Shown: one piece after another, positions 1 through 9,258 of the stretch
How the letters are laid out: each line of letters opens with the position of its first letter
Position numbering within the stretch: the stretch's first letter is position 1
NCBI RefSeq assembly: GCF_025024155.1
Contig: NW_026251879.1
Coordinates: 1-18,711 of the forward strand
DNA length: 18,711 bases
Direction of reading: 5' to 3'
From: Gamsiella multidivaricata
Taxonomy: Eukaryota > Mortierellomycota > Mortierellomycetes > Mortierellales > Mortierellaceae
The notes under the pieces: model-generated
The model's input: the letters and a program-made list of their open reading frames with translations, nothing else
Databases searched by the model: none
What the model was told of the DNA's origin: nothing
Made by a program: the position numbers and the translations under genes

Positions 1-572
1 TCTACACCTCGAACATGCCCATCATGCTGCAATCCGCTCTTTCCTCGAACATGTTTATGATCTCCCAGCTGGTCTACAGCCGCTTCCCAGAGAACATCCT
101 TGTCCGCATCTTTGGTACCTGGACTCCTTATCAGGGTACTAGCCAGATGATTGCATCCGGCGGTCTTGCCTATTATATGTCGCCTCCTCACAGCATCACC
201 GAGGCCCTCCTGGATCCCATCCACACCGTCGTCTACATCACTTTCATGTTGACTGCCTGCGCCCTCTTGTCCAAGACCTGGATCGAGGTGTCTGGCTCGT
301 CTGCTCGTGATGTTGCAAAGCAGCTTAAGGACCAGAACATGGTCATGGCCGGCCACCGTGATGCCTCAATGTACAAGGAGTTGAAACGCGTCATTCCTAC
401 CGCTGCTGCTTTCGGAGGCGCTGTCTTAGGTGCGGTCTCTGTCTTTGCGGATTTGATTGGCGCCATTGGATCGGGTACCGGTATCCTGTTGTGCACCACC
501 ATCATCTACCAGTATTGGGAAATGTTTGTCAAGGAGAACATGGAGAATTCTGGCGAAGCCCTCGCTTTTTAA
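1..572 (+). CDS. SEC61: Sec61 alpha subunit, C-terminal part (5' end outside window)
   Basis: The reading frame is open from the left edge (codons start at base 3) to TAA at 570-572, giving about 189 residues of the C-terminal third of a Sec61 alpha protein. Sec61 alpha forms the channel of the ER translocon, through which nascent secretory and membrane proteins pass. The visible part begins with [13 protein letters not shown], a strongly conserved block of the family. It continues with a cytosolic loop, a hydrophobic segment at [14 protein letters not shown], the conserved loop around [15 protein letters not shown], and two further membrane segments ([20 protein letters not shown] and [15 protein letters not shown]). 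It ends in a short polar cytosolic tail, as in the eukaryotic family. No intron is visible in this part. Upstream membrane segments lie outside the window. The gene converges on the EDC4 gene. Confidence 0.96.
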   Translation, partial: YTSNMPIMLQSALSSNMFMISQLVYSRFPENILVRIFGTWTPYQGTSQMIASGGLAYYMSPPHSITEALLDPIHTVVYITFMLTACALLSKTWIEVSGSSARDVAKQLKDQNMVMAGHRDASMYKELKRVIPTAAAFGGAVLGAVSVFADLIGAIGSGTGILLCTTIIYQYWEMFVKENMENSGEALAF

Positions 573-780
573 GCTGTGTCAGATGAGTTCCAGGACAAGG
601 AGAGGCGATTAGCAAGTCCAAGAACATGGACGAATTTTCGGTACAGCAGAGACAAAGAGACTCGGATGCAGGGTGAAGACAGATCGGATTGAGGATAGGA
701 AATGCCTCGTTCTTGTTGCCATTGGCAATGCTCCTTGCCGCAGATGCTATCATAGCCGCGATCATATCGTTTATCTTGTA

Positions 781-786
781 AATAAA
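781..786 (+). promoter_or_regulatory. Candidate poly(A) signal of the Sec61 alpha gene
   Basis: AATAAA lies 209 bp after the Sec61 alpha stop codon and is the only canonical hexamer I see in the intergenic space on this strand. It is inferred to end the Sec61 alpha transcript close to the opposing EDC4 stop codon. Confidence 0.5.
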
Positions 787-813
787 TTATGGAAAAAAGT
801 ATGAATAAGACTG

Positions 814-819
814 TTTATT
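814..819 (-). promoter_or_regulatory. Candidate poly(A) signal of the EDC4 gene
   Basis: AATAAA on the minus strand starts 25 bp downstream of the EDC4 stop codon (844-846). It lies 27 bp from the opposing Sec61 alpha signal, so the two 3' UTRs probably overlap. Confidence 0.45.
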
Positions 820-843
820 CTTCTGGTTGCTACATCCTGCGTC

Positions 844-3800
844 TCAAGAGCTCAAGTTGACTAGGTAGCGAATGAGCAGCTGGAGCGTGTGGATATGAGG
901 ACTTGCCTCACCGCTGCTCACAAGATCCGCATAGGTATCCTCCAGACGTCTTTGGACAGTCGGCAGGATCCTTGCCATGTGATCTCCCACCACTGGGTCC
1001 TTGGGGTCCAGCCGCATCAAAACCTCCTGCAACCATGTCAGCTTGATTCCAAGATTCTGGCCCAGTTGTTCATTCGCCAGATGATGCGCGAGAGCCAGCA
1101 ACACAGGCTGGCTCAGCGAACCGCTGGGGTTCGCGGATGTTTGCTGGAATACGGCCCTTGGCGACACCTTCGTGCAAACGTGAAAGACGACGCTGGACTC
1201 GTTTGTCGACAGTGCCTGAGTGAATGCGCCCTCAAAATCACCGTACGCAATCAGCTGGTTGATCGCGGCAGTCTGCTTCGATTCTACAGGCGAGGGCTGC
1301 TGGGAGGCTCTCCGTGATGCATAGCCAGGGTGGCCCGAGACATCGTCGCCTTGCAGCGCCCTCTGCAGTCCGCTAGCGACGCTCCGCCGCTGCTGATCGA
1401 ACCGAGGCTGGCTGCCAGAAAATTGATCGGGTTGCGCCTGCACAACCTGAGCAAGATCGGCCTGAATGTTATCTACGGTTGATGCTATCTTGTGTACACT
1501 TGACGTCAGCGCCTTGATCAAGTCGTGATCCTTGCTGCTAGCTGATGCTAGATCCTCGATTCCGCTCTGAAAAGCTGCGTGGATTTGCTGGAACATGGCC
1601 TGCGTCGCCCTCTGATATGAGGGGATCAAAATCTTGGTAAAGCTGTCCTTGAAGGAGTCTTCTAAGGTGGGGCGTATTGTGGAGGCAATCTGTGTTGTCA
1701 AGTCCGTAACAAACGCGGGGTTTCCCATGAGCCGCTCCACGTTCTCGCTCACAGCTGCTTCAACAGCGGAGGGCAATGCCTAGAAACAAACCAAAATCAC
1801 AAATGCACAAATATCAGCATCCCACGTGGTCATTCCCAGCACTTGTCTCCGATGCCCAAGGTGCATACGGCATGCTTTACCTTGGCCGTGGCATCGTTGA
1901 TAGTACGTGCAAGCTGGCGCTCAACAGCAGTCCCGACAATCTTATTTAACGAAGGCACAACAGAGTTCTGGATTTCCTTGTGGACAGTCTGAACCAAAAG
2001 CTGCTCGGTGTTCTTGGCCAGGGTTTGCGACACCATCTTCAAGACAACCTCCTGTCTCGAGATTTGATCCTGGTCCATTCTTCGATACTGCTGCTCCAGC
2101 TCTACGCTCAGCCTCTTCTCAAAGCGTGATGCCATCCTATCCTCCATGGACTGAAGAACTGATTGAAGGTCACCCATGGAAATCGAAACATAGCCACCAG
2201 ACAAAGTCGAAGGTGTTTGCTCAAGTAAGGGTATGGGTTCAGTCGCTTCCTGATGACGGTTGGAAAGCTGACGCGTATTTCGCCCTATCAACTTCGCTGT
2301 TTCGGCTGAAGGTTTAGTCTCTGTAGATGCAGACTGTCCCTTTCTTGCTGAAACACCCTCCTGCTGTGTAGATAGATCTTGGCTCCCTTTCCTGCCCATC
2401 CGCCCAGAGACAGGGACCTTGGGCGACTCCTTCTTGTCGGACCCCTCTGCATGTGCTTGGTTGTCTGCTGCAGAGTTGCGTTTCTTCTCCTTGAGCTTCG
2501 CGATTGCTCCGTTGATAACAGGTCCATGTAGCTTGAGCGACTTTTCTTGCTCCTTGTCCTGAGTTTCTGCTGAGACGGCGGGCGTGGCGGCGTTCGAATC
2601 GGATACGTTCTTCTCAGCCTTAAAAACAGCAGAGGAATCTGCGCCATCATTGCCCTTGACCGATGGCGAGCTAGAGGACTTAGGCATGTTTGTCCTGGCG
2701 TTTGCCTTAGGTCTAGATTCCGCAGGCTTGTTCGCAGGCGGCGCAGAGACGAACGTCTGGCACTTGTGCTTATCATGAGGCTCGAGACCTTTAATGGTAT
2801 ACTGCTGCACTGCCTTGGTCTGGATACAATAGACTGAGAAACCATTGTACTCCAGCGACGAATCTGGCATGACCACAAAGCTGACAACAGGCTGAGGCAT
2901 TGGATACTCAATCATAAAGTCAAATGTCGCTGTGCATGGTGTCTCCTCTGTAGCGGCAGCGGCTCTGATATATGCGGCCTGATCCTGATCCTTTGTCGAG
3001 ACACTATTGACAGATGCCGACGTAACCTTTATCTGAAGGCCGAAAAGCGAGAGACGAGCACTGTTCGCAAGCACTAGGCTTGAAGTCTCATGATCATATC
3101 CCATAATGTTGAACATTCTCATCTCCTGCAGACGCAGAGCAGATTTGCCAACAGATGAACGGCGAGAAGACGAGGGAGGTTCCTTGAAGACAAGTTGATC
3201 GAGCGGGTCGGTTCCTGCAACATGCCACAAGCTTAGTTCGGTTCCCCTTCGACAAGCTGTAACAACGCATCGCAAAATGGTGGCACCTGGCTGATCGACG
3301 AATATGGCATTCGTCACTCCCAATCCACCATGGGGAACAAATTCATTCAAGAGAGTTGGTTCCAGCGTCGAGGTCTTGAGATCCCAGAACTTGACAGATC
3401 CATCCTCGCTAGCGGTGGCAACAACAGAGCCATCGCGAGAAAAGGAGATGTCGTTGATGGTCTGATGTACGTGTAGAAGACAAGGGCTTAATTGTTAGTA
3501 CTTCTTCTCATTCCACATCAAGGAAAGAGGTGCCATGTCTAATCCCGTATCGTATCATCTTCGCATAGGTCCATACCTGGTCGTGAGCGCGAATAACAAG
3601 AGAGTGAGTCAAGAGTTGCGCCTCGCTCATGACTGGAGAGTCGCCCACCTGGGACTTAACAAGATTGTGAATGTTGACAATCAGAACCGAGTGGTCGTCA
3701 TTGTTGACCAAGGCCAACTGAGACGGATGGACAGGGCTCCAGGCGATACGAGTGTAACGCGGCTGGTCTGACCGAGGCGCTCCAAGCAGCTCCATATATT

Positions 3801-5706
3801 TGGAATGTACAATGTCCGTAGAGTCTGTGTCAGATCCTGAGAGATCCCAGATGATGAGTCTGCTGTCCTTGCCGACACTGGCCAACAGCTGCATTTTGGA
3901 CGCATCATGTGCAGCGGAAGAGAAGCCCATGTCGATAACCTGGTCGGTATGACCGCGAAGGAGAGTACGGTGGCCGTGAGACTGCTGGATGACTCGAATC
4001 TTGCCTCCTAGAACACGAATTTAATGAGACTGGCAATTAGCTGCTGTGAAGAAGCGTATTGTTTGTAAAAAGGCGGGATAGGAAGTGCTGCACCCACCTT
4101 TAGCAGCATAACTGATGTATCCTTTGCTCACAGCAACCATTCTGCCATGATTATACTCGACATCAGTGGGGATGAGAGTGATCGGAGTCGTCTCCAGATC
4201 CTCAGAGAAGATTGCGTCCAGGTTATCCAGTCCAATGTCATAGGTTGTAATCGCTGATCTAGGGTGACTTAAGTATACGCCATCAGGAATGCTACAAAGT
4301 AAGAGCAGGTGTTAGATTCATGATGCACACTGTTTTTTAAGCAAGTACAATAAAGCCTCATATATTTGTTTTCGGCCATTTGTCATACCTTAAGCTGCCT
4401 TTGGCTAATTTCTGCACGCGGTGATTCCAGGCCGAATGAGGAGGGAGCAGCTGATCAAGCTGGTATCGCTTCTGGTCGTCATGAGGATGGTTGCTCCCAT
4501 CAACTTCCGCATGCGTGGGAGTCTCCCTACGAGGAGCTGGGGCGCTGAATGACGAGCGCTTGGAAGAGGTGCCCGGAGCCACAATATCCTGAGAAGGAGC
4601 AGTTGGTGTGCTTGTCCTTGTGTTCGAGGGAGAAGTGGCGTTCCCTGTTGTGGTGGCGGCCGTCGCAGCAGCAGCAGATGCCGAAGGAGCCGCAGGCGTC
4701 GCAGAAGCTGTGTTCGATGCATTGGCCGCACTTGCCGTGCTTGTGAACGAATGAAATGGATTCACATAAGTGAATTTTGCTCTCGAGTTCGACTGAGATG
4801 TGCTTTCCTTGGCAGCAGGAGATTTGGTACTGCTTTCCCCGATTGATTCCGCACTCTTGACATCTGTGGTCCCTTCCATCTTGATGTCAGTCTGAGGTAC
4901 TGGCGACGAAGCGCTGGACGACTTCTGAAGCATGGCCAAGAAATTGCTGTAATTGAGGATGATGGTGGCCGTAAATGAAGTTAATATTCGGGATTTGCAA
5001 AGATAAAGACTCCTTTGTTCTCATCGTGCTCTTTCTTCAAGTCTTACACTTCTTCTTTCTTTGGACTTGGCTGGAGCTGGGCCAGATCAGGACGCGATCC
5101 CTTAAAGAGCGCCAGTTTGAGATCCTCTGTCTTTTGCTGAGCAGTGATTGGTGCATCCTGCTTGGGTGGACCGAATAGCGCTAGCTTGAGACCCTCTGTG
5201 CTCGCCTGCAGATCCGCCTGTAGACCTGCCTGAGAGGGAGGTGTGTGTGCTTGAGGCAGAGGCTGCTGGTGTTGTGCGCTAAAGGTCGGTGCGGACGTGT
5301 TTGTCGGTGATATTGCTGAAGGCTGGTTGAGACTCTGTAGCAAGGAAGCCAGTGCGTGGCCCTGGGGCGGTGGGCGACTCTGAGGCGGAGGTCCAGGAGG
5401 AAACTGGCCAATGGGTGGACCGCACTGCATCATTCGATGCATGTAGTCCTGATGCTGGTCGATCCCTGGTTGACTGTAGCCGAAGCCGGGCATCATTTGA
5501 CCCATATGGGGCGGTGATGGACCCATATTGTGATAGAAGGGATGCTGTGGCATTGGTGGCGGAGGCACGTTGGCCATGGGCGGTTGCTGATATTGTTGCT
5601 GAGACGCGACAGGCTGCTGCTGCTGCTGTCCTTGAGCCTGGGTTTGGCCTTGAACTTGACCTTGGCCATGGAGCATCTCGAGGAGGGATCTGTTTTCGGA
5701 GGCCAT
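844..5706 (-). CDS. EDC4: EDC4/Ge-1 family mRNA-decapping scaffold, six exons
   Basis: Spliced gene, minus strand: exons 5706-5048, 4946-4389, 4291-4098, 4007-3577, 3461-1881 and 1779-844. All junctions are GT-AG with matching phases, and the exons sum to 4359 nt (1452 aa plus stop). This is close to the roughly 1400 residues of animal EDC4. EDC4 scaffolds Dcp1/Dcp2 decapping in cytoplasmic P-bodies. Residues 1-220 are Q/P/M-rich with short leucine motifs (7-12, 119-127, 173-178, 196-201, 222-226). Residues 220-400 are Ser/Ala/Thr-rich. A WD40 region spans about 400-845, with GGKIRVIQQSHGH, LIIWDLSG and SEDGSVKFWDLKT. A charged, low-complexity linker follows. From about 1030 the protein is helical or coiled-coil, and it ends in the conserved C-terminal domain (INQLIAYGDFEGAFTQAL region). 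I chose ATG 5706 because the residues before it in frame lack an ATG. Animal EDC4, plant Varicose and fission yeast Pdc1 are the relevant family members. The assignment is firm; exact ends of exon 1 rest on phase matching. Confidence 0.93.
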
Positions 5707-6018
5707 TTGTCCTAGGTGCGATCCTATACCATCCAACGGCAGAATCAACGAGGTGAAAGAAAAAAAGAGCGTGTGTGGGAATGGGAAGGAGGAAGGGATG
5801 GCGAAGGCAAATGAGTGGACAGTGCTCCAGCAGACGAAGTGACGTGTCCGTTTGTTCGTTTGGATATGATCTTTGGAGGATCACCCCCTTGGTGCCTGGG
5901 CTTACTCCTACTACTGCACATCCTCCGCTGAAGAGCTCGTATACTGAGATTTACTTCCCGTCGCCTTTCCTTCATTCCTCCTTCATCTGTACCTCTGCTC
6001 CATCGCAACTGTTGCCCG
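5707..6018. promoter_or_regulatory. Divergent promoter region between EDC4 and PIGU
   Basis: This 312-bp gap separates the start codons of two genes transcribed away from each other, so it must hold both 5' UTRs and promoters. I see no TATA box. There is a TGACGT core (CRE/ATF-like) near 5840 and pyrimidine-rich stretches on the + strand at about 5955-5985 ahead of PIGU. A purine-rich stretch at 5755-5800 reads as a pyrimidine tract on the EDC4 sense strand. No coding sequence is supported here. Confidence 0.55.
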
Positions 6019-7982
6019 ATGGAACGCATCGCAGCAGGGACACGTTCAAATGGTACTGCCATCGTGTTTAGCACCGCACTCGTACTGCGTCTAGCCCTCT
6101 TTCAATTCCCAACTCTACCAAGCATTCTCGCAGAACGTGTCGAGATATCAACCCCGATCACCAGCTTCAAAAGACGTAAGTCTGTGTTCGGAACCATATC
6201 GCCAAATACTATATATCACCACCTTCGTTACCGCCTTCTGAAATCGTAGTCGCTCATCCCTTGACTTATTTCTTGCTTGCAATCCACAATAGTCTCCGAG
6301 GGCGTTTTTCTCTATCACAATGGCGTGCCCCCATTTGATGGTGGGGTATTTCATCAGGTACAGGATACATCAAACAAGTCTGTGTGGACCAAATTCTACG
6401 TTGAATGCACCGGTTCAAAAAGCTACCTTTGCGTCAATTGACATGGCATTTGATATCAGGCACCGTTGTTGCTAGGACTATTCTACCCTATTATGTCAAG
6501 TCCGCTTCTGGTCAACACCCTCTACATTCTCGGCGATCTGGCTGTCGCATATATGTTGCTCCAAATTACAGCAATAAAGGAGCAAGACTCTCTCAACGAG
6601 AAAAAGATTCAGCAATACGGGAACAAGATCGAGGAGCCAGGAATGGATGGTCTCACGGTGGCAGCGCTCTATTTGTTCAACCCGTTCACCATCGCCAGCT
6701 GTATCGGCAGGAGTACAATCTTGTATTCGAACGTGGCTGTTGTTTCTGGCATATGGATGGGAATGAAACGTAAGGCTATCACTTGGTCACAGGTAGAATG
6801 GAAGTGCATTTCATATCCAGACTGACTACCCATCTTTTTGCAAACGATTTAGGCAACAAGATTCTCGCCATGTTCAGTGTCGCGCTGGCAGCATATCTCT
6901 CGCTCTATCCTGCCATGCTCATCATCCCAGTCATACTTTTATTGAATCGCGGAGTGGTTGATCGGGATCTGAGAAAAGTACAAATGGATTTATCTCAACT
7001 GAGAAAGCACGATTCCTGAGAGGGTACAATGGAGACAGCATCGCTAATATGTTCAGCTTCTCTTCTCTCTTCATAGCGGACTGTGATCCAATCCGCAACG
7101 GTTTTCGCAGTATCCTTGGCGTCACTCTTCGTACTCTCCTTTGTGCTTGTGAACTCGTGGGACTTTTTCGCTAGTGTATACGGCACCATGTAAGCGCGAT
7201 CTATGCTCATGCAAAGCAATAGACATACGTAGGTCTATGATGCAAGCCAATTGACTTTTTCTTTACCATCAAAGCTTGTCGGTCAGCGATTTAACACCGA
7301 ATCTGGGGCTGTTTTGGTACTTCTTCATCGAGATGTTTGACCAGTTCAGGCCATTCTTCCTGGTCGTGTTCCAAATCCATGTCTTTATCTTTGCCGTCCC
7401 TATCTCCATCAAGCTACGGTTAGAACAAATATCATGTTATACGTTTCCAAGGCGTGCTTCAACTTGTAGAATCGCTCTCTGACATAACCCTTCTATTCTT
7501 TATTGGATATAGACATCATCCTCTTTTCGCGTCCTTCCTACTGTGTACGATCATGGGAACATTCAAGGGCTATCCCTCTGTCGGAGACGCTTCGCTTTAT
7601 CTCGGCTTGCTACCTCTGTGTTCTGAAATTTTCAAATGTAAGATCGACTTAAGATCACTCAGATACAGTTGATACGCGTTTGGACACTCACTAACAAAGC
7701 CCTATACGCCTCTTAGACATGCGATACATGTTCCTTATCGTCAATCTATTCCTTTATTCATCACTCCTGGCACCCATTTTTTGGTATCTTTGGGTCTATG
7801 TTGGCAGCGGAAACGCCAATTTTTTCTATGCGATCGGACTGGTCTACGGTATTGGTGAAATCATCCTCATGATCGATACGACGTTCGCGGTATCACGGCG
7901 CGCCTTTGAGGCCCTGTTGCCGCCAGAAACATCTGGTGAAGCAGCCTTTAGCGGCTGGGATCGCGATGTGGTCCAAAAATAA
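6019..7982 (+). CDS. PIGU: PIG-U, GPI-transamidase complex subunit, eight exons
   Basis: Spliced gene: exons 6019-6175, 6293-6357, 6460-6769, 6853-6977, 7077-7189, 7275-7418, 7513-7637 and 7717-7982. All introns are GT-AG (79-117 bp) and the phases match at every junction. The coding length is 1305 nt, or 434 aa, almost the same as human PIG-U (435). PIG-U (Gab1 in budding yeast) is a multi-spanning ER membrane subunit of the complex that replaces the C-terminal signal of precursor proteins with a GPI anchor. Family landmarks are visible: [14 protein letters not shown] then [20 protein letters not shown] in the first lumenal loop (about residues 38-74), [17 protein letters not shown] (about 261-277), the [16 protein letters not shown] block, and [13 protein letters not shown] near the end. 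Many hydrophobic segments fit the known topology. The start ATG lies ahead of the conserved N-terminal hydrophobic segment. Nothing looks broken. Confidence 0.95.
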
Positions 7983-7994
7983 TTTGACTAAAAA

Positions 7995-8000
7995 AATAAA
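7995..8000 (+). promoter_or_regulatory. Candidate poly(A) signal of PIGU
   Basis: AATAAA starts 13 bp after the PIGU stop codon in an A/T-rich stretch. If it is used, the 3' UTR is very short and the next gene's promoter lies within about 170 bp. Confidence 0.45.
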
Positions 8001-8102
8001 CATACGTATTAGTACAGTCCGCCTTGGCCGAATTTTTTATTCTACCAACTTAGTAGATACATCAAAACTTTATGCATGAGTGCGTGCCTGAGTGGGAGAG
8101 AG

Positions 8103-8125
8103 AAAAAACCCCCCCCCCCCCCCCC
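8103..8125 (+). repeat. A6C17 homopolymer block
   Basis: Six A residues are followed by seventeen C residues, 48 bp before the start codon of the next gene. The run is not coding in the chosen model and probably lies in its promoter or 5' UTR. Its exact length may be uncertain because homopolymers are prone to sequencing error. Confidence 0.85.
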
Positions 8126-8172
8126 ATCGCCATCTTCCATCCTCATTCCCAACCCCCCATCCCGAGTCCACT

Positions 8173-9052
8173 ATGCCCAATACCAAAGCCAAAGCGAAGA
8201 ATTCAAGAGCAATCACAACAACGACAATAACCACGATAGTAACGACAACAGTAACATCACCCAAACCTCCTGCAAAGAGAGGCCTGGCGACTAACGCCAA
8301 GACGATAAGGCCCTCAGCAACCTCAGCTTCTGGACCATCTACCGATAAGAGACAACGCAGATTTATTTCGCTAAGCTTGAAAGCAGACTTCATCAAGGAT
8401 GTATTGGCTGAACAAGAACTGGATCCACGATTTCCAGCAGCCTCCGTTGGCAGGAGGCAAAAATACAACTTCACTCGTGCAGAGATTTCTCGCATGATCC
8501 GGGATGCAGACGATACCCCTCGTAAGGTCCAGGAGGCAAGCCATCGGAACCCAGTGAAGATCTCCAGGATATACCCACGGAAGATGGAGGTTATCGAAAA
8601 AGTGCTTTACTCTCAACTCAAGAATGAGATTGACTCTAGTAGGTATATGTGCTTATCATCTTCCTTTGCCTCAATTCAGGCAGGTTAAATGCAATTTACC
8701 TCCCCCCCTTACAGATATCCCTGTGAACGATAGCCGACTTAGGGAAATGGCCCTACAGACATACGTAGAAATGATGCCCCTTTTGGACCCTGACATGGCG
8801 CCAGAGCTGATTGACTTCTCAGATGATTGGCTCAAAGACGCTTTGAACCTGTGTCGCGCTGTATCTTCTTATAGAAAGAGGGATGTGGTGCTATCCACCG
8901 GCGTCCAGCCTGCACAGTCGCTTAGTCGCAGTATTGCTGTAATTGTGAGAGATGGGCTTGATCTATTGAGCAACGCGATGGTACTGGAAGAGGGACTAGA
9001 TTGGCAAGGCACTGTTGAGGTGTCTGATACCGAGCCGGAGGAGAAGCAATAA
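8173..9052 (+). CDS. CENP-B/Tigger-type helix-turn-helix DNA-binding protein, two exons
   Basis: Exons 8173-8638 and 8715-9052 (intron GTAGGT...ACAG, 76 bp) give 267 aa. The ATG at 8173 is the first in the frame; upstream codons run through the poly-C block and lack an ATG. Residues 1-60 are basic and Thr-rich, with nuclear-localisation-like KPPAKR and DKRQRR. Residues about 63-120 read as a first helix-turn-helix (LSLKADFIKDVLAEQ, then KYNFTRAEISRMIRDADDTP). Residues about 130-204 resemble the second, CENP-B/Tc5-type DNA-binding domain: a helix around EVIEKVLYSQL, then PVNDSRLREMALQTY, and DFSDDWLKDALNLCRA in the place of the usual F-x-x-S-x-G-W-L motif. The canonical glycine is Asp here. 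No DDE transposase domain follows; the tail is about 60 residues and acidic at the end. It may be a domesticated pogo/Tigger DNA-binding half or a host regulator. Domain assignment is by pattern only. Confidence 0.72.
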
Positions 9053-9089
9053 ATTTTTGATTTATCTACTGAGTTAACAGAATATAAAA

Positions 9090-9126
9090 ATTCGGATTAA
9101 GAGCCAAGGTGTATCTTAATCCGGAT
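9090..9126 (+). terminator. Inverted repeat downstream of the CENP-B-like gene, possible 3' UTR hairpin
   Basis: Arms 9090-9102 and 9114-9126 pair over 13 positions (core CGGATTAAGA / TCTTAATCCG), with one U-G wobble in RNA and an 11-nt loop. The hairpin starts 38 bp after the stop codon and is probably in the 3' UTR. Its role in transcript ending or stability is inferred. It could also be a relic of a small inverted-repeat transposon. Confidence 0.5.
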
Positions 9127-9168
9127 GTGGACTGCACAGCATTTTTTTTATCTGTAATTTTGGTGGCA

Positions 9169-9180
9169 ACGCGCATCGCG
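9169..9180 (+). promoter_or_regulatory. ACGCG/CGCG cluster upstream of the RING gene
   Basis: ACGCGCATCGCG lies about 80-90 bp before the start codon of the RING protein gene. ACGCG is the core of the fungal MBF (MluI cell-cycle box) element, and GCGC cores also occur in E2F-type sites. A G1/S regulatory role is only suggested by this short match and by the gene's BARD1-like RING. Confidence 0.22.
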
Positions 9181-9258
9181 CAACAGTGACGGACTGTTTG
9201 TTTAATTCAAACACTTCTGGCCCGTTGAGATTCAGACACTTTTTTTGATGAACTCGCC

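Noticed and set aside
5044..5050. EDC4 exon 1 ending at the GTGTAAG donor (phase 0) or at the TAA stop
   Set aside because: Only the donor GTAAGA two bases later gives phase 2, which joins in frame to the next exon (NFLAMLQ).
8070..8495. Minus-strand frame of 141 codons
   Set aside because: It is antisense to the CENP-B-like gene and consists of low-complexity Val/Gly runs from the poly-C and ACN-rich sequence.
8639..8646. Donor GTATAT at 8643 in the CENP-B-like gene
   Set aside because: It gives the wrong phase and an early stop in exon 2; GTAGGT at 8639 keeps the frame open to 9052.
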